DNA from: Streptomyces lincolnensis
Lineage (GTDB): Bacteria > Actinomycetota > Actinomycetes > Streptomycetales > Streptomycetaceae
Direction of reading: 5' to 3'
DNA length: 64,000 nt
Assembly: GCF_001685355.1 (NCBI RefSeq)
Contig: NZ_CP016438.1
Coordinates: 310,001-374,000, forward strand
Position numbers and translations under genes: made by a program. This document shows, in pieces, positions 8,168 to 16,388 of the stretch (its first letter is position 1; the number at the start of each line of letters is the position of its first letter). The notes under the pieces were generated by a model. The model was given only the letters and a program-made list of their open reading frames with translations, was not told the origin of the DNA and searched no databases.

Positions 8168-9051
8168 GCTTCCTCCGGTGCGCTGTGCAGGATGGGCGCG
8201 ATGTCGTCGAGGACCGCCGGGCTGCCCCGGTACGGGAAGTCGGGCCGGGGCCAGTGGACGACGAAGTCGGTGATGCCGGCGTCTTCGAACAGCCCGGCCG
8301 CGTCTTGGAAGGCCCCGGCCGAATCGAGCACCCCGCCGATCGAGGGCCCGGCGACGAGAAGCCGCCGCACGGTGGCGGGGTCGCGGCCGACGTCGTGGCA
8401 GGCCCGCTCGAACGCCGCCACCTGGTCCTTGACCAGGGGGACGGAGTCGGCGTAGGGCGCATCGTCGAACACGTTCGGCGCGCCCATCGTGACCCAGGTG
8501 TCCGCGTGGCGGGCGGCCAGGCGCATGCCGCGCGGGCCCGCGGCGGCCACGCAGAGGGGGGTGCGGGGCCGCCGTACACAAGCGGGGTGCAGGACCGTCT
8601 CGTGGCAGCTGTAGTACGTGCCGTCGAAGGCGACCGGCTCCTGCCGGAGCAGGGTGTCCATCAGCTCGACGAACTCGCCGTAGCGGTCCGCCCATTGGCC
8701 CTTCGTCAGCTCGCCGGCGCGGAGTATGTCGCGGTCGGGTCCGCCGGAGCCGACGCCGCACAGGAAGCGGCCGCCGGAGATGTCGTCGAGGGTCATGACC
8801 TCTTTGGCGAACACGACCGGGTCATGGAGGCGGATGTTGGCGACGAGGGTGCCGAGCCCGATCCGGGAGGTGGCCGTGGCGGCGGCCGCCAGCGTCGGCA
8901 CGGCTCCGAACCAGGGGCGGTCGCTCAGCCAGCGCCACTTCACGTGGTCGTAGGTCCAGGCGTGGTCGAAGCCCAACTCCTCGGCGTACCGCCATAATTC
9001 ACGGGCTCTGGCCCAGTGGTGCTCGGGCAGGATCACGACACCGTGGCGCAT
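8164..9051 (-). CDS. lmbY: LLM-class F420-dependent reductase, LmbY-like
   Basis: A 295-residue luciferase-like (LLM) oxidoreductase. It has GFDHAWTYDHVKWR near the N-terminus, the SRIGLGTLVANIRLHDPV barrel strand, VMTLDDISGGRFLCGVGSGG and PLCVAAAGPRGMRLAA, all usual for F420-dependent members. In lincomycin biosynthesis LmbY uses reduced F420 for the last double-bond reduction of the propylproline precursor. ATG 9051 is the first gene of a two-gene unit with lmbX. Confidence 0.9.
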   Translation of the reverse strand: MRHGVVILPEHHWARARELWRYAEELGFDHAWTYDHVKWRWLSDRPWFGAVPTLAAAATATSRIGLGTLVANIRLHDPVVFAKEVMTLDDISGGRFLCGVGSGGPDRDILRAGELTKGQWADRYGEFVELMDTLLRQEPVAFDGTYYSCHETVLHPACVRRPRTPLCVAAAGPRGMRLAARHADTWVTMGAPNVFDDAPYADSVPLVKDQVAAFERACHDVGRDPATVRRLLVAGPSIGGVLDSAGAFQDAAGLFEDAGITDFVVHWPRPDFPYRGSPAVLDDIAPILHSAPEEA

Positions 9052-9196
9052 GGTTCGCCCGCTCTCCTCTCATGGTTCGTCGCGCCCCGGCGCACGGGCG
9101 GCCGGCGGCCACGGGCGCGTGGATGGACGGTGGGGGGTGGAGGTGATGGCTGGTGGGCAGACCGCCCGCGGGGCGGCAGGGCGGCGGGGCTCAGAG

Positions 9197-9874
9197 TTAG
9201 GCGCCCCCGACGGCCTCCCCGGCCTCACGACGGGCGTCCTCCGCCTGCGTCTGGAGAACCAGCGACGCGGCGAAGTCGAGCCGGGCGCAAATCCACTCCT
9301 CGAGGGAGGCGCCCGAGCGCTCGGCGGCGGTCCGCCACCGCTCGACACGTTCGGCCTCGGGGGTGATGCGTGACAGGACGTCCGCGTCCCGGCGGGTGTC
9401 GGACTTCTTCTGCCCCCGCGCCCCGCGAACGTTGCGCCTCAGCTCGTTGCGGGACCACTCGTGCCTCTCGGCCTGCTCCAGCCAGTGGTCCTGCTGTTCC
9501 TCCGGCAGCGCGGCCACCTCGGCGTGGTGCTGGAAGCTGAGCGCCTCACGCCTGCGGGAGAGGTCGAACCGCCGTGCCACCCAGGCGTAGTTGCGGATCG
9601 TCTGGTAGTCCAGACCGGCCGCCTCCACCGCTCTGCGGTACCGGTCGCTGTACCGGGTCTGACCGTAGATGATCCAGTCGCCCAGACACCAGGCCGATGA
9701 GTCGGCGACCCGGGCGATGTGCCGGCCCGCGCGTTCCCAGGTGTCGAAATTCAGTACGGCCGGAATGCGGAGCCCGACGCGAGTGACAAGTACACCATCC
9801 TCCCCCGTTTTCACCCGGCCGTTCACAGCCGACGTCCCACACCTGTCCGCAACCGATAAATTCGACCTCACCAC
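9197..9874 (-). CDS. lmbU: LmbU-family cluster-situated transcriptional activator, with TTA codon
   Basis: A 225-residue protein with RIPAVLNFDTWERAGRHIARV, a region fitting a helix-turn-helix (YRRAVEAAGLDYQTIRNYAWVARRF, broken here by family-typical residues) and a charged C-terminal half. This matches the LmbU family, the pathway activator of lincomycin and related gene sets. With the GTG start at 9874, residue 6 is encoded by TTA (9859-9857), the codon read by the developmental bldA tRNA. Alternative starts downstream of the TTA exist (a GTG at VKTGEDG), so the bldA dependence hinges on the true start. It is followed by 145 nt without genes before lmbY. Confidence 0.88.
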   Translation of the reverse strand: MVRSNLSVADRCGTSAVNGRVKTGEDGVLVTRVGLRIPAVLNFDTWERAGRHIARVADSSAWCLGDWIIYGQTRYSDRYRRAVEAAGLDYQTIRNYAWVARRFDLSRRREALSFQHHAEVAALPEEQQDHWLEQAERHEWSRNELRRNVRGARGQKKSDTRRDADVLSRITPEAERVERWRTAAERSGASLEEWICARLDFAASLVLQTQAEDARREAGEAVGGA

Positions 9875-10216
9875 GCGGCTGCCATCCCTTTCTCACGCTC
9901 TTGCCCTTTGGGTCACCGAGCAGGACACGGGGATCGAAAGCAAGCAGCGATTCACCCCCGTTGTTCGGCGCCCACCACGCTCATCGATGTCGCGCCACCG
10001 CCACGAAGGGCGGCGCAGGCGAGCAGCTCATGAATGGCTTGGCGGAACCAGCATCATTGCCCCCCCTCGGAACTCCGATACATGTAACGGCCAATGTATC
10101 AAGTACGGATCAGAGTGTAGGAGGCCGGTCAATTAATTATCCAGGGGATCCTGGAGATCTTGAAACCGGCCGGATCCGGACCATCCAAAGCGGCAACCCA
10201 ACGGCCAAACAGCTGG

Positions 10217-10246
10217 GCTCATTTCATTCCGCAAGGTGAAATGAGC
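10217..10246. promoter_or_regulatory. 10-bp inverted repeat upstream of lmbU
   Basis: GCTCATTTCA (10217-10226) pairs perfectly with TGAAATGAGC (10237-10246) across a 10-nt spacer. It lies next to a minus-strand TTGACA at 10255-10250, about 345 nt upstream of the lmbU start. No good -10 box is seen at the matching distance. An operator or mRNA hairpin is possible. Confidence 0.4.
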
Positions 10247-10498
10247 ATATGTCAACGGCCGATTAACACGCAAGACGCCCTCCTTTCGGAGCGACGAATC
10301 TTTAGAGCATGACGTTCCCTGCCTTCCGCTACGTTTCTCACTTATGCCTGGATGTGTGCATTTGGGGCAGTACTGTGGAAGTTTTTAACCTTGTTTGAGA
10401 GCCCGGGCGTTTACCTAGAACAAATCCGGGGCAAGCTCGCTCAGCTGTCGCCATGGGCGCCCTGACGCCACTGCGGCCCACGGATCGCCCCGTCAGCA

Positions 10499-10531
10499 AA
10501 CTGGCCGAATGCCAACGGCATACGGCCAGTT
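10499..10531 (-). terminator. Probable lmrC terminator hairpin
   Basis: AACTGGCCG (10499-10507) pairs with CGGCCAGTT (10523-10531), and inside it ATGCC pairs with GGCAT around an AAC loop. The two stems are separated by one A-A mismatch. The 33-nt hairpin begins about 53 nt after the lmrC stop codon. Confidence 0.65.
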
Positions 10532-10583
10532 CCTGACGCGGGCCACGGGGTTCACTCCGCGGACCACGCGTGCGGCGGCCGCC

Positions 10584-12236
10584 TCACTTATCCCGATGAG
10601 GCCACGCGTCGTCCGCCTCCGCGATCTCCTCCAGGGTTCCGTCCGCCAGGCGCAGCCAGCGCGAGACACCGATGGCGCGCAGGAACGCCTGGTCGTGGCT
10701 GACGACTACGAAGGCGCCCTGGAAGGCGTTGAGCGCGTTCTCCAGCTGGGCGGCACTGTTGAGGTCGAGGTTGTTCGTCGGCTCGTCCAGCAGGAGCAGC
10801 TGAGGGGCAGGGTCCGTGGACAGGACACACGCCAGGGTCGCGCGCAGCCGCTCACCGCCGGAGAGCCATCCGGCGGTGCGATGAACTCGGTCGCCGCGGA
10901 AGAGGAACTGCGCCAGGCGGTAGCGGACTTCGCCGTCCTGCAGATGCGGGGCGAAACGGCGCAGGTTGTCCAGGACGCTGGCGTCCAAGTCGAGCAGATC
11001 GAGGCGCTGCGAGAGATAGGACACCCGGTCCGTCGGCGCCGTGACCGTCCCCGAGGAGGGTTCGAGCTCGCCGGCGATCAGCTTCAACAGCGTTGACTTG
11101 CCCGAGCCGTTGGGCCCGAGCAGCGCGATCCGCTCCGGCCCGCGGATCCCGAGGTCGACGCCCGAGCCGGTGAACAACGTCCGTTCCCCGTACCGGACAT
11201 TGGCCTCATGGCACGTCAACACGGTGCGTCCGGCCGGGACCGAGGTCTGCGGAAGGGTGATCGCCAGGCGCGCTTCCTCACGCATCCCCTGACTGGCCTC
11301 GTCCAGCTTGGCCTTGGCCTGGGACACCCGGTCCTGGTGCACCGAGGCGGCGCGGCCCGCCGATTCCTGAGCCTGTCGCTGAAGGGCGCCCGCGTGGATA
11401 CGGGGCACCCCCGACGAAGCCTTGTTGCGCTTGGCGTTGCTGGCCCGGCGCTGGGCCCGCTCCTGGGCCGCCTGCGCCTCGCGCTTGTGGCGGCGCAACT
11501 CCTGCTCCGCCCCGCGCACCGCGCGCTGCACGTTCTCCTGTTCCAGCTCGACGGCTTCCGTGTAGGCGGTGAAGTTGCCACCGTAGAGGCGGAGTTCGGA
11601 TGCCTGCAGCTCGGCGATGGTGTCTACGCGGTCCAGGAGCTCCCGGTCGTGGCTGACGACGAGGAGGGCCCCCTTCCACTCTTCGACGACCTGGTAGAGC
11701 CGCTGCCGGGCGGCCAGGTCAAGGTTGTTGGTGGGTTCGTCGAGGATCAGCACGTCGGGTCGCTTCAGGAGCTGCGCGGCCAGGCCGATGGCGAGGACCT
11801 GGCCGCCGCTGAGGGAGCGAAGCGGGCGGTCAAGGGACACGTCGCCGAGACCCAGACGGTCCAGGACGATCGTGGTGCGTTCCTCGATGTCCCAGTGATC
11901 GCCCACAGTGGTGAAGTGCGCCTCGTCCACGTCACCTGACTCGATGGCATGCAGAGCCGCCCGGATGGAGGCGATCTCCAGGGCCTCGTCGACGGTGCCG
12001 TCGATCAGCGGCAGGGACTGCGGCAGGTACCCGACATGTCCCTGCGCGGTGATCGAGCCTGCGGTAGGGGTGAGTTCCCCTACGGCGAGCCGCAACAGTG
12101 TGGACTTTCCCGCGCCATTGGGGCCCACGAGGCCGCAACGGCCGGCGCCGAGGGCAAAGGACAACCCGTCGAAGACCGGCGTCTCGTCGGGCCAGGAGAA
12201 GGAGAGATTGGTGCAGACAATACTCGCGTCAGCCAT
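10584..12236 (-). CDS. lmrC: ABC-F ATPase, LmrC-like ribosome protection protein
   Basis: A 550-residue ABC-F protein: two ATP-binding cassettes on one chain with no membrane segments. Walker A motifs GPNGAGKST (about residues 39-47) and GPNGSGKST are visible, with signatures LSGGQ and LSGGE and two LLDEPTNNLDL/LILDEPTNNLDL Walker B runs. The linker between cassettes is rich in Arg, Gln and Ala, as in antibiotic-resistance ABC-F proteins that expel drugs from the ribosome. S. lincolnensis LmrC is reported, as I recall, to be induced by ribosome-mediated attenuation and to signal lincomycin onset. ATG 12236; upstream ORFs are listed separately. Confidence 0.94.
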   Translation of the reverse strand: MADASIVCTNLSFSWPDETPVFDGLSFALGAGRCGLVGPNGAGKSTLLRLAVGELTPTAGSITAQGHVGYLPQSLPLIDGTVDEALEIASIRAALHAIESGDVDEAHFTTVGDHWDIEERTTIVLDRLGLGDVSLDRPLRSLSGGQVLAIGLAAQLLKRPDVLILDEPTNNLDLAARQRLYQVVEEWKGALLVVSHDRELLDRVDTIAELQASELRLYGGNFTAYTEAVELEQENVQRAVRGAEQELRRHKREAQAAQERAQRRASNAKRNKASSGVPRIHAGALQRQAQESAGRAASVHQDRVSQAKAKLDEASQGMREEARLAITLPQTSVPAGRTVLTCHEANVRYGERTLFTGSGVDLGIRGPERIALLGPNGSGKSTLLKLIAGELEPSSGTVTAPTDRVSYLSQRLDLLDLDASVLDNLRRFAPHLQDGEVRYRLAQFLFRGDRVHRTAGWLSGGERLRATLACVLSTDPAPQLLLLDEPTNNLDLNSAAQLENALNAFQGAFVVVSHDQAFLRAIGVSRWLRLADGTLEEIAEADDAWPHRDK

Positions 12237-12333
12237 GTGATTCCCAGGGAGGAGTCGGCTGACCCGGCGGCGACCACCGCGGTGTCATGAGCTCGTATTC
12301 GGCCGTACGGTCCGGCGCATACCAGGTCAGCAT
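12229..12333 (-). CDS. Candidate 34-codon upstream ORF coupled to lmrC
   Basis: An ATG at 12333 opens a frame of 34 codons whose TGA (12231-12229) lies inside the start of lmrC (ATGGCTGA), so its translation would end on top of the lmrC initiation site. The peptide begins MLTWYAPDRT and is Pro/Trp-rich at the end (PPWESHG). No strong ribosome binding site precedes it. ABC-F resistance genes often carry regulatory uORFs, which is why this one is listed; conservation is untested. Confidence 0.4.
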   Translation of the reverse strand: MLTWYAPDRTAEYELMTPRWSPPGQPTPPWESHG

Positions 12334-12638
12334 AAATGGATGAGCGGTGAACCGGGCCCGAGGGCGGCACGTCACGAAAACGGCCAAGCACCACGGTCGC
12401 CTCAGCGAAAGAGCGCGGTCACCAAAGGGGTGTCAAGCACCGAAGCGGTGCGTCACCCGAGACTGTCATCCCTACTAACCTACAACGCCGAACCTCCTTA
12501 TCACTTCAGGGAGTTGGTGAAGTCATTGCACTGTACCACCCACCCGCCCGATGGCTTCAGACCCCATGTTCCGGCAAACTCTAAAGCGGCCTCAAAGGCG
12601 CTGCAAGCGCACCATGTGGACCAACCTTGCCGATCGGG
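12334..12638. other. Region upstream of lmrC and downstream of the pentapeptide-repeat gene
   Basis: Apart from the two candidate leader ORFs, this stretch shows a minus-strand AAGGAGG (about 12504-12498) without a useful start codon after it, and a minus-strand TTGACA (12436-12431). No other gene is supported. The lmrC promoter and attenuator probably lie here. Confidence 0.4.
12419..12469 (-). CDS. Candidate 16-codon leader peptide upstream of lmrC, with internal hairpin
   Basis: ATG 12469 to TGA 12421-12419 encodes MTVSGDAPLRCLTPLW. A TAGGTT hexamer ends 7 nt before the ATG, the spacing expected for a leaderless start. A hairpin GCACCG-CTT-CGGTGC (12451-12437 on the minus strand) lies inside the ORF. 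This arrangement resembles an antibiotic-responsive attenuator for lmrC about 180 nt downstream. No convincing -35 box was found. Confidence 0.4.
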   Translation of the reverse strand: MTVSGDAPLRCLTPLW

Positions 12639-13736
12639 TCATGGGGAGCTCGGTGCCCATGGCTTTGTGGTCGCCCAACGGGTGATGTCCGGGCTCGCAA
12701 GGTGTGCGGGGAGCTTGGTGGCTGGGGTGAAGTGGGCGGTGATCAGTTGATCAACGGTGAGGCCATGAGCCTCGCGGAGGTCGGCGCCGTCCAGGTTCGT
12801 GTTGGCCATGGTCGCGCCTTCGAACGACGTTCGTCCGACGAAGAACGGATCCCGCGACTCGGGCGCCACCTCTGTGTGTGACAGGTTCGCGTCGGTGAGG
12901 TCCGCGTGACGGAAGTCGATATGGGAGAGGCCGAGCCGGGAGAAGTTCGTACGCGTCAGGTCACACTGGGGAAACTCGATGTCCGAGAGAAACACGACCA
13001 CGTTGGGCGCTTCGGGCGGATGACTCTTCGTCAGGTCCACACCTGCCAGCACCGAATCCGCGAAGTTCACTCCATCGAACCCGACGCCATCGAGCACGGC
13101 TCGGGAGAGGTCGGAGGACGAAAGGTCACCCGAGTAGAGGTCGGTGTGGGACATCGTGACCCCGGAGAGATCCGAGAAGCTGAGGTACGCGCCCTCCACC
13201 GCGATGTCCGTCAGGCGACAGCCCGACCAGTTGACCAACTCCTCGTCGTCTCGGTGTGGCCGGCGCTCGGCAACAGCGGTCGCGGCCGCAGTCACGGCGA
13301 CGGCGTCTCGCAGGCCCTGCCTATCGGAGGTCGCCCTGCCGCAGTGCGTACGGATGAAGGCCGACAGCACACCGACGATGCTGCGCTGGTCCTTCGGCGA
13401 GTCGCGCATGATCCGCTCCAGCGCGTAGACGCCGCCGAGACGCACGTCCGGTGACGTGTCGCCCAGTTGCGCCACGGCTGCGGTGAACCGCTCTGTGACC
13501 TGCCCTTCCCTGGCGATATCAAGTTCCTGGCGACGGTTGGACAGTTCGTCCTGGGCCTGTAGGGAGGAGATCCCCGCGAACAGAAGGGCGGCGACAGCGG
13601 CCAGGGCGGTCAGACTGGTCGCGGCGTGGTTGATCAGGACCGTCCAGCGGTCCCCGCGTTCCGGTGCCCGCTCGCGGTCGGCGATGCGCCGCAGGCGCCG
13701 AATCCGCCCCGATCGGCTGCTGCTTCCTCCGGTCAT
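12639..13736 (-). CDS. Membrane-anchored pentapeptide-repeat protein
   Basis: A protein of about 365 residues. An Arg-rich cytoplasmic N-terminus precedes one membrane segment (SLTALAAVAALLFAGISSL), then a coiled region (DELSNRRQELDIAREGQVTERF) and the VRLGGVYALERIMRDS motif common in Streptomyces pentapeptide proteins. The second half consists of A(D/N)Lxx-type pentapeptide repeats (TDLYSGDLSSSDLSRAVLDG, ADLTDANLSHTEV, TNLDGADLREAH). Function is unknown. ATG 13736 has GGAGG only one base upstream, and a TTG at 13823 is an alternative start, so the N-terminus is uncertain. Confidence 0.8.
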   Translation of the reverse strand: MTGGSSSRSGRIRRLRRIADRERAPERGDRWTVLINHAATSLTALAAVAALLFAGISSLQAQDELSNRRQELDIAREGQVTERFTAAVAQLGDTSPDVRLGGVYALERIMRDSPKDQRSIVGVLSAFIRTHCGRATSDRQGLRDAVAVTAAATAVAERRPHRDDEELVNWSGCRLTDIAVEGAYLSFSDLSGVTMSHTDLYSGDLSSSDLSRAVLDGVGFDGVNFADSVLAGVDLTKSHPPEAPNVVVFLSDIEFPQCDLTRTNFSRLGLSHIDFRHADLTDANLSHTEVAPESRDPFFVGRTSFEGATMANTNLDGADLREAHGLTVDQLITAHFTPATKLPAHLASPDITRWATTKPWAPSSP

Positions 13737-13816
13737 GCCTCCATTGCAGCGTGCGCAGGGAAAGGAAGGGAGCGTTCCACCAATGCTCCCTTCGCAGGGG
13801 TGAGGAGCGTTCGAGG

Positions 13817-13836
13817 TACGCAAGCATACGCAAGCA
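13817..13836. repeat. Tandem 10-bp repeat TACGCAAGCA x2
   Basis: Two perfect adjacent copies of TACGCAAGCA lie 80 bp upstream of the preferred start of the pentapeptide-repeat gene. This could be a promoter-proximal operator or chance. Confidence 0.5.
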
Positions 13837-13920
13837 GTCGAAGGCTCAACAGAATTGATCCCGTTGCACGGTGCGGTGCGGTGCGCTCAACCGTCATCCC
13901 TGCCTCGATGACCTGCTGGT

Positions 13921-14463
13921 TCAGTGATCGATCGCGGGAAGGCCAGCCAGACCGGTGTCGGTCATGATGCGCTCGACCGTCTCGGTCAGGGTGCTGGCTT
14001 CGTCGATCACGGTCTCACGACCGTCGGGCAGCAGATCGAGTTCCCGGTACCAGGCGCGCAGCTCCGCCTCGCCGTACTCGTTGGCCTGGGGCTTCGTCGC
14101 GTGACGGGCCAGGGTCTCGCCGAACGGCACGTGAAGGTAGTAGCCGTAGGTCGGGCCGCGATGGTCGGCGCGTAGCCGCGTGAGCATCTCGCCGTAGTGG
14201 TCGGCGTACAGGAGTCCCTCCACCACTACGTGGAATCCCGCGTCGAGCGCGTAGCGGGCGGTCAGGTCGATCAGGCCGATGTTCGCCGCGCCCGGCCGGT
14301 CCCGTTCCCGCAGCACGACCCGGCGCAGATTGTCCTGAGCGACCAGGGCCAGGCCCCGGCCGAAACGGTCCCGCAGGCCGGCCGCGACGCTCGACTTCCC
14401 CGACGCCGAGTTCCCGCGCAGGACGATCAGCCGGGCATTCTCCGATCCCACCACGGTGGCCAA
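13921..14463 (-). CDS. P-loop (AAA/zeta-like) kinase of unknown substrate
   Basis: A 180-residue single-domain P-loop protein. The Walker A GNSASGKSS is at residues 17-25, followed by ALVAQDNLRRVVLRERD and HVVVEGLL (Walker B-like, about residues 78-85). The late YYLHVPFGETLARHATKP resembles small nucleotide or antibiotic kinases and zeta-toxin-like proteins in streptomycetes. No partner antitoxin gene is adjacent. The P-loop is clear; the substrate is not. Confidence 0.8.
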   Translation of the reverse strand: MATVVGSENARLIVLRGNSASGKSSVAAGLRDRFGRGLALVAQDNLRRVVLRERDRPGAANIGLIDLTARYALDAGFHVVVEGLLYADHYGEMLTRLRADHRGPTYGYYLHVPFGETLARHATKPQANEYGEAELRAWYRELDLLPDGRETVIDEASTLTETVERIMTDTGLAGLPAIDH

Positions 14464-14691
14464 CCTACCGGCACGCGCCCGGCGATGATGTCCGCACTGC
14501 GGGCCACGGGCACATGGTCCGCAACCGTGGCACAGGCCGGCCCGGCCGGAGCGTCAGTCCAGTCGGCAGCACGTCCTCGGGATGGCGGAGTCCGCGGGTG
14601 GACCCGCGCGGTGGGCTGCACCCCGGTCCATATATCGTGTGCCGATATCGGATTCCGTAAAGGGTGCGGCTGTGCCGCCGAGGAGTGGGCC

Positions 14692-15963
14692 ATGAGCAAT
14701 CCACCGACCGCTGCCGGGGTGCCCGAGGAACTGGAGCGGCGGCTGGGGGTGTCCGACGCGGTGGTGATCGGGCTGGGGTCGATGATCGGCGCCGGGATCT
14801 TCGCCGCTCTGGCCCCGGCGGCGCACGCGGCCGGCTCGGGGCTGCTGCTCGGCCTGGCGTTGGCGGCGGTGGTGGCGTATTGCAACGCCACGTCCTCCGC
14901 GCGGCTCGCCGCCCGGTATCCGGCCTCCGGCGGCACCTATGTCTATGGCCGTGAGCGCCTGGGCGACTTCTGGGGTTACCTGGCGGGGTGGGCGTTCGTG
15001 GTGGGCAAGACCGCGTCGTGCGCTGCCATGGCTCTCACGGTCGGTTCGTACGTGTGGCCGGGCCAGGCGCACGCGGTCGCGGTGGCCGCGGTGGTGGCGC
15101 TGACCGCGGTGAACTACGCGGGAGTGCACAAGTCCGCACTCCTCACCCGTGTCATCGTCGCCGTGGTCCTGGCGGTGCTCGCCGCCGTGGTCGTCGCCGC
15201 CCTCACCTCCGACGCGACGGACACCGCGCGGCTGGACATCGGCTCGGACGCCTCCGTCGGCGGGGTGCTCCAGGCGGCGGGCCTGCTGTTCTTCGCCTTC
15301 GCCGGGTACGCCCGCATCGCCACTCTCGGCGAGGAGGTCCGTGACCCCGCCCGGACCATTCCCCGGGCGATCCCGCTCGCGCTGGGCATCACCCTGGTCG
15401 TCTACGCCGTCGTCGCCGTCGCCGTATTGATGGTGCTGGGGCCCAAGGGGCTGGCGGACGCTGCGGCGCCGCTGTCGGACACCGCTCGGGCGGCCGGCGT
15501 GGACTGGCTGGCTCCTGTGGTGCGCGTCGGTGCCGCTGTCGCCGCGCTCGGCTCGCTGCTGGCGCTGATCCTCGGTGTCTCCCGCACCAGCCTGGCGATG
15601 GCCCGCGACCGGCACCTGCCTCACGCCCTGTCCGCCGTCCACCCCCGCTTCAAGGTGCCCCACCGCGCCGAACTCGTCGTCGGCGCCGTGGTGGCCGTGG
15701 TCGCCGCGACCGCCGATGTGCGCGGGGCGATCGGGTTCTCCTCCTTCGGTGTGCTCGCGTACTACGCCGTCGCCAACGCCTCTGCCTGGACCCTGACCCC
15801 GGAAGAAGGCCGCCCCGCACGGGTCATTCCCGTCCTCGGGCTGGCCGGCTGCCTGATCCTGGCCTTCGCCCTGCCCGTCTCCTCGGTGATCTCCGGGACC
15901 GCGGTGCTGGCTCTCGGTGCCGTCGCCTACGGCATCCGGCGCGGTCTCGCGGCCCGCCGCTGA
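14692..15963 (+). CDS. APC-family amino acid permease
   Basis: A 423-residue integral membrane transporter of the amino acid-polyamine-organocation family. It has the N-terminal motif VVIGLGSMIGAGIFAAL (residues 25-41), about 12 hydrophobic segments, and FFAFAGYARIATLGEEVRDP, the conserved TM6 and following loop. GAGGAG precedes ATG 14692. It stands alone; upstream DNA (14622-14660) contains an AT-rich TATATCGTGTGCCGATATCG stretch that may be its promoter or operator. Confidence 0.9.
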   Translation: MSNPPTAAGVPEELERRLGVSDAVVIGLGSMIGAGIFAALAPAAHAAGSGLLLGLALAAVVAYCNATSSARLAARYPASGGTYVYGRERLGDFWGYLAGWAFVVGKTASCAAMALTVGSYVWPGQAHAVAVAAVVALTAVNYAGVHKSALLTRVIVAVVLAVLAAVVVAALTSDATDTARLDIGSDASVGGVLQAAGLLFFAFAGYARIATLGEEVRDPARTIPRAIPLALGITLVVYAVVAVAVLMVLGPKGLADAAAPLSDTARAAGVDWLAPVVRVGAAVAALGSLLALILGVSRTSLAMARDRHLPHALSAVHPRFKVPHRAELVVGAVVAVVAATADVRGAIGFSSFGVLAYYAVANASAWTLTPEEGRPARVIPVLGLAGCLILAFALPVSSVISGTAVLALGAVAYGIRRGLAARR

Positions 15964-15998
15964 GCGTGTCCGGCCGCGTTCGTGTTCGATACGGCCGG

Positions 15999-16388
15999 TC
16001 AGCCGGTCAGTTGGTCGGCCGGTAGGTCGGTGCGGCGGAAGCGGGCCCGAGCCAGGCCCCCGAGGACTGTGCCGACCAGCCCTATCGCGATCGCGATGAC
16101 GGATCCGACTACGCCGTTGCCGGTGCCGGGACCACCGTCGGCGATGGCCAATGCCACCCCGGCGATGGCTATGCCGGTCAGTCCGAGTGCCATGGCCACG
16201 ACGGCACCGATTTGCCCGTTGCCGGTGGTGATACGTCCCTTGGCGCGGGCCAGCGCCGGCGCGCCGATGGCCACACCGGCCAGCGCCACCAGATCGGCGA
16301 CGATCGACGGGCCTCGCCCCTGGATGCCGTAATCCTCGGCGGCGGTCACAAGGTGGACCGACATGGTCAGGGCCTCTGGTGAGTGCAC
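15999..16388 (-). CDS. Small multi-pass membrane protein of unknown function
   Basis: A protein of about 129 residues with three to four hydrophobic segments rich in Ala, Gly and Val (IVADLVALAGVAIGAPAL, GAVVAMALGLTGIAIAGVAL, GVVGSVIAIAIGLVGTVLGG). GTG 16388 is chosen because AGGAG lies 6 nt upstream; ATG for MSVHLV is an alternative. A family of similar uncharacterised Streptomyces proteins exists. It is convergent with the permease. Confidence 0.7.
   Translation of the reverse strand: MHSPEALTMSVHLVTAAEDYGIQGRGPSIVADLVALAGVAIGAPALARAKGRITTGNGQIGAVVAMALGLTGIAIAGVALAIADGGPGTGNGVVGSVIAIAIGLVGTVLGGLARARFRRTDLPADQLTG

Larger units (their letters stand above)
9875..10583. other. Intergenic region between lmbU and lmrC: control region and repeats
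   Basis: No coding region is supported in these 709 bases, which are clearly AT-richer than the flanks (10,080-10,430 especially). Visible structure includes a palindrome GATACAT/ATGTATC (10077-10083 with 10094-10100), three copies of AACGGCC (10086, 10200, 10254), and a minus-strand TTGACA (10255-10250) next to a 10-bp inverted repeat. A long hairpin lies near the lmrC end. It probably carries the lmbU promoter with regulator sites. Confidence 0.5.

Noticed and set aside
5236..9051. Celesticetin-type cluster
   Set aside because: Celesticetin uses unmodified proline and does not need the methyltransferase, PhzF-like isomerase and F420 reductase set (lmbW, lmbX, lmbY) seen here.
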